Shown: one piece after another, positions 34,336 to 42,829 of the stretch | Position numbering within the stretch: the first letter of the stretch is position 1 | How the letters are laid out: every line of letters begins with the position of its first letter | Assembly: GCA_964398945.1 (NCBI GenBank) | Contig: CAYNOT010000009.1 | Location: 140,735 to 204,734 of the forward strand | DNA: 64,000 nucleotides | Origin: JBGTGG01 sp964398945 | GTDB taxonomy: Bacteria; Bacteroidota; Bacteroidia; Cytophagales; Cyclobacteriaceae | Reading direction: 5' to 3' | Notes under the pieces: generated by a model | What the model was told of the DNA's origin: nothing | Database searches by the model: none | The model's input: the letters and a program-made list of their open reading frames with translations, nothing else | Made by a program: the position numbers and the translations under genes

Positions 34336-35673
34336 ATGATGAAACGGTTTATTAAGGTACTTCTCTATTTTGTCCTGGTTGTTGTGGCGATCACAATCGC
34401 AAGCATTGCCCCCATCGACCGTACACCGCTTCAGGATCAGCCTTTTTATACGGCCATGATGCAATCCCTGGATACGATGCAATTCAATCAGTATCCTGCA
34501 AAAACAAAATTGCAAATCGGTTGGAGCAGCACCAACATCATGCCTTCTTACTCCATGCCCATGGCGGGTTATGCCCCGCGTGATCGCTATGATTCGGTTC
34601 ATGATTCACTATATGTGCGAACACTTGCTATCGGCAATGGAAGTATCACCACTTTTTTAGTAAGTATAGACTTGCTTTTATTCCCGCCTGCGTTGATGAA
34701 CCGTGTCGAGGGCAAACTCGGACAGGTAAATGGTACACCAATTTTTGTTTATTGTTCAGCAACACATACACATAGTGGTATCGGTGGTTGGGACCCCAGT
34801 CTCGTTGGAGAATTTTCCATGGGTGATTATCATGAAGAATGGATTGAAGAAACAAGTAATCTTATCATTGAGCAATTTAAAAAAGCAACTGCAGAAATGA
34901 AGCCTGCCTCAATCGGGTATCTTGAAGCAGAAGCCAACGCATTTGTTTACAATCGGCTCGACAGAGAAGCTGAAACAGATGGAATACTCCGCGGGCTACA
35001 AATAGTCCGGGAAGATAGCAGCCGTGCCATGCTGGTCAGTTTTAGTGCACACCCAACTTCACTAAACAGAAAAAGCAAAATAATATCGGGGGATTATCCG
35101 GCCTACCTGATAAAGGAAATTGAAAAAGAAAATGATTTTGGAATGTTCATGGCAGGCATGATGGGAAGCCACGGGCTACATAAATTTGATCAGCGCGACT
35201 TTTCCGCAATTGAAAGTACCGGAAAGCAACTCGGTGAAATTGTTTTAAAAAACAAAACCACATTCGTTGATTCACTGACGATAACCACCAAACGTATTCC
35301 TGTTTTCCTGGGCCCTTCACAACTTCGAATTGCAAAAAACTTTCGCGCTCGTGATTGGATCATACGATCAGCAATGCGTCCCTTACAAGCAGCGTTTACG
35401 TATTTGGAAATTGGTGACTTCATTTTGCTGGGCACTTCCTGCGACTTCTCCGGTGAAATTTATGTGAACAACAATTTTGAAAAGCTAGCTTCAGAAAAAG
35501 GAAAGAAACTCCTGATCACGAGCTTTAATGGTAACTATACCGGCTACATCACTGCCGACCATCATTACGATGTGCTGGACAAAGAGGAGGTTCGAATTAT
35601 GAATTGGGTCGGGCCTTACTTTGGGGAATACTATACGGGGATTATTGAAAAGATACTAGATACTAGACGCTAG
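34336..35673 (+). CDS. Neutral/alkaline ceramidase-like exported hydrolase
   Basis: 445 residues from 34336 (450 from 34321). An N-terminal membrane segment (FIKVLLYFVLVVVAITIA) anchors or exports it. The body matches the N-terminal catalytic domain of neutral/alkaline non-lysosomal ceramidase: IGWSSTNIMP, the YCSATHTHSGIGGWDP motif with zinc-ligand histidines, ILRGLQIVRED and FSAHPTSLNRKSKIISGDYP with a further His. The C-terminal Ig-like domain of true ceramidases is absent. Cytophagales make unusual sphingolipids, so a lipid substrate is plausible, but this is inferred. Confidence 0.8.
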   Translation: MMKRFIKVLLYFVLVVVAITIASIAPIDRTPLQDQPFYTAMMQSLDTMQFNQYPAKTKLQIGWSSTNIMPSYSMPMAGYAPRDRYDSVHDSLYVRTLAIGNGSITTFLVSIDLLLFPPALMNRVEGKLGQVNGTPIFVYCSATHTHSGIGGWDPSLVGEFSMGDYHEEWIEETSNLIIEQFKKATAEMKPASIGYLEAEANAFVYNRLDREAETDGILRGLQIVREDSSRAMLVSFSAHPTSLNRKSKIISGDYPAYLIKEIEKENDFGMFMAGMMGSHGLHKFDQRDFSAIESTGKQLGEIVLKNKTTFVDSLTITTKRIPVFLGPSQLRIAKNFRARDWIIRSAMRPLQAAFTYLEIGDFILLGTSCDFSGEIYVNNNFEKLASEKGKKLLITSFNGNYTGYITADHHYDVLDKEEVRIMNWVGPYFGEYYTGIIEKILDTRR

Positions 35674-35715
35674 TCGTAAGACATTCGTTTAATTAGAAAT
35701 CAGTTAATCAACTAA

Positions 35716-36927
35716 TCATTTGCTCCTTCTTCGAAATGGTTTCTTCTTCCTGTTTTTATCAAAAGGTTTGTCTGATTTCTTTTCTGGTGTGTAGGCCGGG
35801 CCTTCCCCAATCCCTTCTGGCAAGGACATTTTCGCTATATCAATTCCGATCAGGCTTTCAATCCTGAAAAACTTGCGCTGGTCTTTTTCATTTACAAAGG
35901 TGATCGCGGTGCCTGTTTTCTCAGCCCGCGCTGTCCGTCCGATACGATGGACATAATCTTCCGGATCACCGGGAACATCATAATTAACAACCAGGCTGAT
36001 ACCTTCCACATCAATACCGCGCGATAGCACATCTGTGCCGATCAACACAGAAAGTTTTTTGTTTTTAAAATCACGCAGGATTTCTTCCCGCTCTTGTTGC
36101 TCAAGGTCGGAATGGATGGCACGTGTTCCCAGCTTACGCAGAGAAGTATTCAACTTCTTTACATTCTCTTTTGTGGATGCAAAAATAATTACGGAAGTAT
36201 GCGCAACATCAGAAAGTACATGGTGTATCAACGGCAGCTTCTGCGCATCATAGACCATATATGCTTGTTGCACAATGCCTGCAGCTGGTTTTGAAATCGC
36301 AATGTTGATTTCCTTTGGATCGTTCCTAAGAATTTTTTTGGCCAGCGCCCTGATCTTTGGTGGCATCGTAGCAGAAAACATGAGTGTCTGCCGCTTTTCG
36401 GGAAGGTATTTAATAATGCGCATAATGTCATCGTTAAAACCCATGTCGAGCATACGGTCAGCCTCATCCAAGATAAGATGCTGCAAGTGCTCCAGATTGA
36501 TGGTCCCGGAAGCAAGCAGTGCCAGCAATCTTCCGGGCGTTGCTATCACGATCTCCGCTCCATGCTCCAATGCTTTTCGTTGTTGATCCCATGCAGCCCC
36601 GTCACCCCCGCCATAAATGGCAATGGAACTCACACCCACAAAATATCCAAACCCCTCAATCTGCTGATCGATTTGTTGGGCCAGTTCACGGGTAGGTGCA
36701 ATGATGAGTGTATTAAGATGCGTATTGTGGGTGTTCACAATCCTATTGATGATCGGCAAGGTATACGCTGCGGTCTTCCCTGTTCCGGTCTGGGCGCAGG
36801 CGATAAGGTCATGTCCTTCCATAATTTCAGGAATGGCTTGCTCTTGTATAACGGTTGCTTTGTTGAATCCCATGGAGGAAAGCCCTTCCAATAGGTTTGC
36901 CTCAAAATTAAAGTCTTCGAAAGTCAA
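35716..36927 (-). CDS. DEAD-box RNA helicase, RhlE-like
   Basis: 403 residues with all core motifs: Q motif (MGFNKATVIQEQAIP), Walker A AQTGTGKTAAY, PTRELAQQ, TPGRLL, DEAD in LILDEADRMLDMGF, SAT in LMFSATMPP, then RGIDVEGISLVVNYDVP and HRIGRTARAEKTG. The short basic tail (KKSDKPFDKNRKKKPFRRRS) resembles RhlE-type helicases that bind structured RNA. It probably acts in ribosome assembly or mRNA turnover at low temperature. It stands alone, about 40 bp from the convergent ceramidase-like gene. Confidence 0.94.
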   Translation of the reverse strand: MTFEDFNFEANLLEGLSSMGFNKATVIQEQAIPEIMEGHDLIACAQTGTGKTAAYTLPIINRIVNTHNTHLNTLIIAPTRELAQQIDQQIEGFGYFVGVSSIAIYGGGDGAAWDQQRKALEHGAEIVIATPGRLLALLASGTINLEHLQHLILDEADRMLDMGFNDDIMRIIKYLPEKRQTLMFSATMPPKIRALAKKILRNDPKEINIAISKPAAGIVQQAYMVYDAQKLPLIHHVLSDVAHTSVIIFASTKENVKKLNTSLRKLGTRAIHSDLEQQEREEILRDFKNKKLSVLIGTDVLSRGIDVEGISLVVNYDVPGDPEDYVHRIGRTARAEKTGTAITFVNEKDQRKFFRIESLIGIDIAKMSLPEGIGEGPAYTPEKKSDKPFDKNRKKKPFRRRSK

Positions 36928-36995
36928 ATGAATAAGTATTTACTAAAATGTCAATTAACCTGCGAGTTAATGAATTTTTCCTTCTGGTTAAAATA

Positions 36996-37031
36996 AAAAA
37001 ACAGCCAGGCAACAATACCCGACTGTTTTTA
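36996..37031 (-). terminator. Terminator of the desaturase gene
   Basis: AAAAACAG and CTGTTTTT pair around a GC-containing middle (CCAGGC/CCCGA side partly pairing). On the minus strand it follows the desaturase stop at 37053 and ends in a T-rich run. The A-rich opposite flank means it could also act on the + strand. Confidence 0.65.
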
Positions 37032-37052
37032 CAATGAATTTTAAAGGTTGGT

Positions 37053-37823
37053 TTATGCAGCCTTGCTTACACGCTCCAACGAAACCTCTTTCTGGTCCGC
37101 TATTTTTATAACCCGGGTTTTGTCCAATAACCAAATCACCATGTAGGTAGGGTCTAATTCGTGCCAGCGGATTCCTCCAAAGTTGGCACGTTTACCATTT
37201 TTATGGTGATTGTTATGATAACTTTCCCCCATCATTAAAAAATCCACCGGAAGGAAATTACGGGAAGTATCCCCTACCGGAAAGTTTCTATAGCCATATT
37301 TATGTGCAAACCAATTGATGATTGCACCGTGGACCGGGCTCATCAAAAAATGGACGGGCAATAACAACCACAACCACCAAACATTGGCAAAAGCTGCATA
37401 AAAAGCAACATATCCTAATCCCCAGAAAAGCCTGGATGGCCAGGAGCGCGCAAATTTATCGAATGCTTCCCATTGCGGAACGCCTTCCGTAAAACGATTG
37501 TCGGGCACCAGTATTTTATTGGCAATATCAGAGTAGATGGTTTTGGTCTTCCACATCATCTTCCAAATCGATTCATCATATTTTGGTGAATGGGGATCGT
37601 TTTCCGTATCTGCATACGCATGGTGCATCCGGTGCATTACACCATATCCGTATGGGCTTAAATAGTTTGATCCTTGAAATATCCACGTTAATACATAAAA
37701 GACTTTCTCCGTTCCTTTGCTCATCGTAAAAGCAGCATGGGATGCATAGCGGTGAAGGAAAAATGTTTGAAAAAATAAGGATAAATACCAGTGGGCAATA
37801 AAGAATATAAGGATAGCTGTCAT
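37053..37823 (-). CDS. Membrane acyl-CoA desaturase
   Basis: 256 residues with four hydrophobic segments and the three histidine boxes of delta-9 type desaturases: HRYASH (near 24), HRMHHAYADTENDPHS (near 64) and ESYHNNHHKNG (near 201). The histidines bind the di-iron centre that inserts a double bond into saturated acyl chains at the membrane, adjusting fluidity. The C terminus (KTRVIKIADQKEVSL) is cytoplasmic. It is about 105 bp downstream of the sigma-factor gene on the same strand. Confidence 0.92.
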   Translation of the reverse strand: MTAILIFFIAHWYLSLFFQTFFLHRYASHAAFTMSKGTEKVFYVLTWIFQGSNYLSPYGYGVMHRMHHAYADTENDPHSPKYDESIWKMMWKTKTIYSDIANKILVPDNRFTEGVPQWEAFDKFARSWPSRLFWGLGYVAFYAAFANVWWLWLLLPVHFLMSPVHGAIINWFAHKYGYRNFPVGDTSRNFLPVDFLMMGESYHNNHHKNGKRANFGGIRWHELDPTYMVIWLLDKTRVIKIADQKEVSLERVSKAA

Positions 37824-37928
37824 TGTTGTTTACGTTGGGTTTTTCAGGTTTATACTAGCTCTTTAAAATTTTTAGAGTTTACTTTCCCTATAGACAAGGA
37901 TTGCCCAAAAGTGTGACAGAAATTGATA

Positions 37929-38552
37929 CTAATTTTTAATATTTTTTACAGAAAGCTCTGAAATGTCCTTTTTAAGCGTAATAATGAAGTCTGTAATATT
38001 TCCTTTGCATGCATTGAGGAAAGAATCTGCCAACTGGGCCTGGTTTTCACTCACCTCAATTATCGCTGTATTTTCACCTAGTTTTTTACGCGCCCGGCTA
38101 AAGAGTTGACGAAGGTGTTCCTTTTTCTTGTCGAAAAGCTCTTGCAGGGCATCATAATCAAAATTGAAGGCCTCCTTCAACAGGTAGATTGCGCGTTCCA
38201 AAGGCTCTAATTTACTAAGTATCAAGCTGAAAGCCTTTGAAACCTCCACTTCAAAATCCAAATGGGCGAAATCACTTTCCTTTATTTTCACCAGAAATTC
38301 AGGTAAATGGAGAGAATCGAAATACTCCTCTTTTTTCCGCTTCAGGGCATTAAGATGATTGATACAGTTATTTGTAACCGCTGTTATGAGGTACGCCTTG
38401 GTGTTCTTTATAGTAGACTGGTCAATACTTAGCCATTTGATAAAGGTTTCCTGCACCATATCCTCAGCATCTGCCTTGCAACGCAAAAGCTTCTGCGCTG
38501 CGGATTGCAACACAGGATGGTAAAGTGCTATGGTTTGATCAGGGCTCTGCAT
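37929..38552 (-). CDS. ECF sigma factor, ECF41/SigJ-like with truncated C terminus
   Basis: 207 residues. Region 2 (YHPVLQSAAQKLLRCKADAEDMVQETFIKWL) and region 4 (LSKLEPLERAIYLLKEAFNFDYDALQELF then HLRQLFSRARKKL) match the SigJ/ECF41 group, which lack a membrane anti-sigma factor and carry instead a SnoaL-like domain of about 100-130 residues. Here only its first helix (AQLADSFLNACKGNITDFI) remains before a stop, and I see no continuation in the following sequence. This should change its autoregulation. Its own promoter lies just upstream. Confidence 0.85.
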   Translation of the reverse strand: MQSPDQTIALYHPVLQSAAQKLLRCKADAEDMVQETFIKWLSIDQSTIKNTKAYLITAVTNNCINHLNALKRKKEEYFDSLHLPEFLVKIKESDFAHLDFEVEVSKAFSLILSKLEPLERAIYLLKEAFNFDYDALQELFDKKKEHLRQLFSRARKKLGENTAIIEVSENQAQLADSFLNACKGNITDFIITLKKDISELSVKNIKN

Positions 38553-38560
38553 AATTGCTA

Positions 38561-38589
38561 CAAAGGTACGTCAAAATTCACAAAACCAA
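38561..38589 (-). promoter_or_regulatory. Promoter of the sigma-factor gene
   Basis: On the minus strand TTG (38589-38587) and TACCTTTG (38568-38561) are separated by 18 bp, a good match to the Bacteroidota consensus. Only 8 nt separate the -7 element from the ATG at 38552, so the mRNA should be leaderless or nearly so. Confidence 0.75.
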
Positions 38590-38677
38590 TACTATCTATT
38601 TGCGACTTTTACTGCACTTAAGCTTGAAAAAGGCCAGTATATCCAGTACCTTCCTACGAAATTAAAATCAAAACAAA

Positions 38678-39271
38678 ATGGCCACCAGGAATTTTATTTT
38701 AAGCACGCTCCTAAGCATTGCTTTCCTCAACCTATTCAGTCAGGAAATCCCCAAAACTGAAGTGCAGATTCAACTTGCGGTGTTGGCGGCCCCGGAAGAG
38801 GCGCGTGGTGCGTCAATGGTGTATGGCTATTCTGACAAAGGCGAATTTGTTGTTCTTCGCAAAGGGTCAAATGAGATGATTTGCATTGGGGATGATCCTA
38901 CAAAAAAAGGATTGAATGTATCGTGTTATCATAAAGATATGGAACCTTTTATGGCGCGTGGAAGGGAGCTAAAAGAGCAAGGCAAAACTTTTCAGGAAAT
39001 TTTTGATATCCGTGAAGAAGAGGTGAAAAACAACAAACTAAAAATGGGGGAATATGGATCGGCCTTATTTGTGTATACCGCCAATGATGAAGACGTCAAT
39101 TATACCTCAGGCGAAGTAACAAAAGGAAATTTCAGGTACGTGGTGTACATCCCTTTTGCAACTGTTGAATCTACCGGGTTGCCACTAAAGCCCGAAGCCC
39201 CCGGCATGCCGTGGATTATGGATCCGGGAACACACCGTGCGCACATTATGATCAACCCTCCTAAGCAATAG
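38678..39271 (+). CDS. Exported protein of unknown function
   Basis: 197 residues beginning with a signal peptide (NFILSTLLSIAFLNLFSQE, cleavage near residue 22). The mature part contains PEEARGASMVYGYSDKGEF, an ICIGDDP segment, a charged helix (GRELKEQGKTFQEIFDIREE) and ends with MPWIMDPGTHRAHIMI. I do not recognise a named family, though similar exported proteins with the WIMDPGTHRAHIM ending occur in Bacteroidota. It stands divergently from the sigma-factor gene, and could be under its control; that is speculation. Confidence 0.7.
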   Translation: MATRNFILSTLLSIAFLNLFSQEIPKTEVQIQLAVLAAPEEARGASMVYGYSDKGEFVVLRKGSNEMICIGDDPTKKGLNVSCYHKDMEPFMARGRELKEQGKTFQEIFDIREEEVKNNKLKMGEYGSALFVYTANDEDVNYTSGEVTKGNFRYVVYIPFATVESTGLPLKPEAPGMPWIMDPGTHRAHIMINPPKQ

Positions 39272-39283
39272 ATTTTACTTCCG

Positions 39284-39940
39284 TTATTTTGATAAAACCG
39301 AGTCAATCCACTCAGCAGTTAAAACGGGGAGATTGGGTGGTGTGATTTTTTTAGGGACCTTGAAGGAATGATCTGCTCCTTCTAAAATTTTCAAGGTTGT
39401 GGTTGGAAGTTTTTTACACACCATTTCAATGAGCTCCAGTTTCGCCAGTTTGTCTTTTGTCCCCTGAAGGAACAACATCGGTACCTTGATTGATTTTAGA
39501 TGCTCAGCGCGATCGGTCGATTCCTTGCCGATCCCGTGCAACGGAAATCCGTAAAAAATTATTCCGTTCACGTACCCCGGGCATTCTTTTGCAAGCCGCT
39601 GTGAACTCATCCTTCCGCCAAAAGATTTTCCACCTGCAAAAAGTGGGAGGTTCTTAAATTTTTGGTGCGTCCATTCACAAAGCACTGCAACTGTTTTCTC
39701 AGCAACGGCTGGTACATCCGGCCTGCCCTTTCTGTTTTCCATGTATGGAAAGTTGAAACGGACAGTGGCGATATGAAGGCTGGCAAGTTCAGTGGAAATA
39801 TCCTCCATAAACACATGCTCCATGTCTGCTCCGGCACCATGCGCCAATACAATTACCGCCTTGGGGTTTTTAGGAACAACACTTATGGACGATACTGAAC
39901 CAATACTCCCTGAAATTTCTATGCTTGCACGGCTTTTCAT
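39284..39940 (-). CDS. Alpha/beta hydrolase, KANL3/Tex30-type
   Basis: 218 residues of the alpha/beta-hydrolase fold: AVIVLAHGAGADMEHVFM (oxyanion region), the nucleophile elbow AGGKSFGGRM with its serine at about 110, PMLFLQGTKDKL (acid residue) and EGADHSFKVPKK (catalytic histidine). This combination is the KANL3/Tex30 dienelactone-hydrolase-like group, with unknown natural substrate. It starts 3 bp after the START-domain gene stop region, so the two are cotranscribed on the minus strand. Confidence 0.88.
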   Translation of the reverse strand: MKSRASIEISGSIGSVSSISVVPKNPKAVIVLAHGAGADMEHVFMEDISTELASLHIATVRFNFPYMENRKGRPDVPAVAEKTVAVLCEWTHQKFKNLPLFAGGKSFGGRMSSQRLAKECPGYVNGIIFYGFPLHGIGKESTDRAEHLKSIKVPMLFLQGTKDKLAKLELIEMVCKKLPTTTLKILEGADHSFKVPKKITPPNLPVLTAEWIDSVLSK

Positions 39941-39943
39941 TCA

Positions 39944-40588
39944 TCATTTATTTAAATACTGCCGACTTTGATATTCCCCTCGTGTTACTTGCGTTTTCAG
40001 CTTGCTGAATGTTTCGAATGGCCCTTCCGCCTGCGCCATGTTCATCAACCATGCAGGTATCGATCCACCAATATCTACCATCAAATTATATTCTATACGA
40101 AGATGGTTTTCCTTCACAACATGGATGTTCCAGTTTGCCTTAAAGTGTGGTATGCGAATATTATCCTCAACTAATGGCACCAGCGCTGGCAATCCAATCG
40201 CATCAATATCCAAAATGCTATTAACAGAATCATACTTAAATTTTAATTGCACCACCATGTCGCGATTGGAGACAGGCCACGGTGCAGAGATTTCTGAATG
40301 ATAGATCAATTCGTTTTTTCCCTGGCTCACCAGCTTGCTTTCGATCATGTGATATTGCCATGCTGTATACGCTGGCACATCTTTTATTACCGCAACGAGT
40401 TGGCCCAATCCGGATTCCAGGTCAAAGGATGCTTTTATTGCTTTTAAATTAGAATCTTTCACCGGACACGTATATACTTTTATGCCGTTCGAATTTTTGC
40501 GCAATGTGCATTCAGGCTGGGCTTGTACTATTCCTATTGGAATTAGAAAGGCAATAGCAAAAAACAGACGTGGATTATTCATCCACAA
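39944..40588 (-). CDS. START-domain (StAR-related lipid-binding) protein
   Basis: 214 residues with a signal peptide (RLFFAIAFLIPIGIVQAQ). The mature protein has the START helix-grip fold: KNSNGIKVYTCPV, VPAYTAWQYHMIESKLVSQG, SAPWPVSNRDMVVQLKF (the conserved W-P-V-x-x-R-D strand) and GGSIPAWLMNMAQAEGPFET at the C-terminal helix. START proteins bind a hydrophobic ligand, usually a lipid. Export to the periplasm or envelope is expected. It shares an operon with the downstream hydrolase. Confidence 0.88.
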   Translation of the reverse strand: MWMNNPRLFFAIAFLIPIGIVQAQPECTLRKNSNGIKVYTCPVKDSNLKAIKASFDLESGLGQLVAVIKDVPAYTAWQYHMIESKLVSQGKNELIYHSEISAPWPVSNRDMVVQLKFKYDSVNSILDIDAIGLPALVPLVEDNIRIPHFKANWNIHVVKENHLRIEYNLMVDIGGSIPAWLMNMAQAEGPFETFSKLKTQVTRGEYQSRQYLNK

Positions 40589-40764
40589 AATTAGTGATTA
40601 AACATAAAATAAATCCACCGTGTCTTTAACACTCCCTTGAATTTCCGATAACAATTTGTAAATACGATACCGCATCATATTTTTAATAGTACATAATCTG
40701 ACAATTATCATATAACTTTTGTGGCTAAAGTGTTAATTTTAGGCCAACGTAAACAGCAATAGCC

Positions 40765-41598
40765 ATGAACAAGATCCTCGTTCCTACCGATTTTTCAGAA
40801 CCCTCCAAAGTTGCGGTTTTTTATGCAGCCAATTTGGCGAAAAGCCTGGATGCCACCATTACCCTGCTGGCGGTTGTAAATTTAAATACCGCCACGCATA
40901 ATGTAATCAATAAACAGCATCTTCTTGATGCCATGATTGAAGGGGCGCAGGATGATGCAGCCCAACTTATCTCTGAAATAAATGCAAACGTGAGCGGAGA
41001 GATTTCCATCGATTTCAAATGGATTACCGGGTTTCCCATTCATGAACAAATCGAACAATTTGTTCAGGACCATGATATGGATATGATTGTGATGGGCACA
41101 AAAGGTGCAACAGGGTTGAAAAAAGTTTTGATCGGAAGCAATGCAGCAGCCGTTATCGACAACAGTAGTGTGCCGGTCATCGCGGTTCCTGATAGTGCAG
41201 CGTATGAGAACATAAAAAAAATTGTCTACGCTACAGATTTAAATAATGTAGAAGAAGAAATAAAAACCATTGCGATGTTTGCCAGTTTGTTTGATGCAGC
41301 AATAAAAGTGTTGCATGTTCGCCCTACCGACTCCGTTCATAAGCTTGATGAAAATGAAATTATTACCGATTTGAAAAAGCAGGCAAAATATGATCAAATC
41401 GATTTCAGTATTACGCATGGTGACCATATAGCGGAGGCTGTAGAAAAATTCACAACGGAGCAGCACGCTGACCTGTTGGTGATGTTTACGCATAAGTTGG
41501 ACTTCTATGAAAAACTCTTTGGAAGAGGTGTAACGCGGGAACTGGCCTTTCATGGGCAAGTTCCACTATTGACATTCAATAAGACAACGTTGGCGTAA
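40765..41598 (+). CDS. Tandem universal stress protein
   Basis: 277 residues with two USP domains (about 1-140 and 150-275). Domain 1 begins NKILVPTDFSEPSKVAVFYA and ends with the ATP-binding loop VMGTKGATGLKKVLIGSNAA and SSVPVIAVP. Domain 2 begins KIVYATDLNNVEEE; its ATP loop (VMFTHKLDFYEKLFGRG) lacks the G-2x-G-9x-G pattern, so only the first half is likely to bind ATP. Such proteins are common in Bacteroidota and respond to starvation or low oxygen. It is divergent to the START-domain gene across a 176-bp intergenic region. Confidence 0.9.
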   Translation: MNKILVPTDFSEPSKVAVFYAANLAKSLDATITLLAVVNLNTATHNVINKQHLLDAMIEGAQDDAAQLISEINANVSGEISIDFKWITGFPIHEQIEQFVQDHDMDMIVMGTKGATGLKKVLIGSNAAAVIDNSSVPVIAVPDSAAYENIKKIVYATDLNNVEEEIKTIAMFASLFDAAIKVLHVRPTDSVHKLDENEIITDLKKQAKYDQIDFSITHGDHIAEAVEKFTTEQHADLLVMFTHKLDFYEKLFGRGVTRELAFHGQVPLLTFNKTTLA

Positions 41599-41714
41599 CC
41601 CATAAACGAAATGGTGTCTACTGGTCAGCATCCGGAATGAAAACCAGGTGATTTGTTGTTTAGCAAAACGCTTACTATCTTTCGCGAATAAATCTGTAAC
41701 GAAGCGTTAGCACC

Positions 41715-41936
41715 ATGAAAAAGAATATTATTATCGGCTCCCTATTAATTATCACGTGCTTATCCCTGATGTTTGCATCCAAGCAAAAAAGTGTTGCTGT
41801 AGTTTATAAAGTAGAGGCAATTAATGCTAAGGGCCGGGCGGATTCCTTAAACTTAATTTTAATCCGTGAAGCTGAACGAGCCCAGCGAAATTTCGAACGC
41901 TCGACTCAAATGTACCAGGGAACAAAAGAAAAATAG
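41715..41936 (+). CDS. Small single-span or exported protein
   Basis: 73 residues: a hydrophobic N terminus (KNIIIGSLLIITCLSLMF), then a polar, basic tail rich in Arg and Glu (INAKGRADSLNLILIREAERAQRNFERS). It may be a signal peptide or single membrane span. No family is recognised. The upstream region has a -7-like TATCTTTC (41675) flanked by the inverted pair AACGCTT (41667) / AAGCGTT (41702), suggesting its own regulated promoter. Confidence 0.5.
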   Translation: MKKNIIIGSLLIITCLSLMFASKQKSVAVVYKVEAINAKGRADSLNLILIREAERAQRNFERSTQMYQGTKEK

Positions 41937-42052
41937 ACAGTTTGAAATTAACTAAATAAAAAAATGGAATTACTCACGCCTGGTATTACGCTTTTATTTC
42001 TACTTTCTTTTCGACCGTTCAGTAGGAATTAAATAATTGGCGATATTTGATT

Positions 42053-42829
42053 ATGCAAAATTCCGAATCGGTAATTAAGATTACCAATCTTTCCAAAAGC
42101 TATAAAACAAAAGTACTTAACGATATAAATTTAACCGTAAGTGCCGGAGAAGTCATTGGCTACATCGGCCCTAACGGTGCCGGTAAAAGTACCACGATCA
42201 AAATTTTAACGGGCCTCATACCCGACTTTGAAGGGGAAGCGCATGTTCTGGGAATGGATGTCCGAAAAGACATCATGGAGATTAAAAAAAACATCGGATA
42301 CATTCCGGAAAATGCAGCACTCTATGAAACACTCACTCCGATGGAGTACCTGCATTTCGTGGGTCAACTTTATAAAATGGATTCCACAAAGGTTGAAAAA
42401 AAAGCGAAAAACCTTTTACACCTTTTTGAACTATCAAACAATACAGATTCGCGCATGACAACCTTTTCTAAAGGGATGAAGCAAAAAATTCTGCTCATTG
42501 CCGGAATGATCCACAACCCCGCAATCTTATTTTTGGACGAACCATTGTCAGGATTGGATGCGAATGCAGTAATCCTTGTAAAAGAAATCCTCTCCCAATT
42601 AAAAAACACCGGAAAGACCATTTTCTATAGCTCACACATCATGGATGTTGTCGAAAAAATATCCGACCGAATCGTAATCCTGAACAAAGGTGAAGTAATT
42701 GCCGCTGGTACATTCAATGAACTCAACAAACAAGCAGGTGGATCGTTGGAGCATATTTTTACAGCCCTTACCGGAAACAATGCACACCAGTCAACAGCAG
42801 GTCAATTCATCAATATCCTTGAGAATTAA
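42053..42829 (+). CDS. ABC transporter ATP-binding protein
   Basis: 258 residues from the ATG at 42053 (a TTG 6 bp upstream is less likely). The canonical motifs are Walker A GPNGAGKST, the Q-loop at GYIPENAALYE, signature TFSKGMKQKILL (SKGMKQ form, usual for this subfamily) and Walker B ILFLDEPLSGLD, then the H-loop SSHIMD. The subfamily energises export by a permease encoded by the next gene, which starts directly at the stop codon. Substrate is unknown. Confidence 0.93.
   Translation: MQNSESVIKITNLSKSYKTKVLNDINLTVSAGEVIGYIGPNGAGKSTTIKILTGLIPDFEGEAHVLGMDVRKDIMEIKKNIGYIPENAALYETLTPMEYLHFVGQLYKMDSTKVEKKAKNLLHLFELSNNTDSRMTTFSKGMKQKILLIAGMIHNPAILFLDEPLSGLDANAVILVKEILSQLKNTGKTIFYSSHIMDVVEKISDRIVILNKGEVIAAGTFNELNKQAGGSLEHIFTALTGNNAHQSTAGQFINILEN

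Noticed and set aside
40626..40736. TTAACACT / AGTGTTAA inverted pair between the START-domain and stress-protein genes
   Set aside because: An 8-mer pair separated by about 95 bp is easily random; no other support was found.
41964..42032. 22-residue ORF (MELLTPGITLLFLL start) before the ABC ATPase
   Set aside because: The first residues resemble the N terminus of some membrane proteins such as ATP synthase subunit b, but nothing follows; too short to support.
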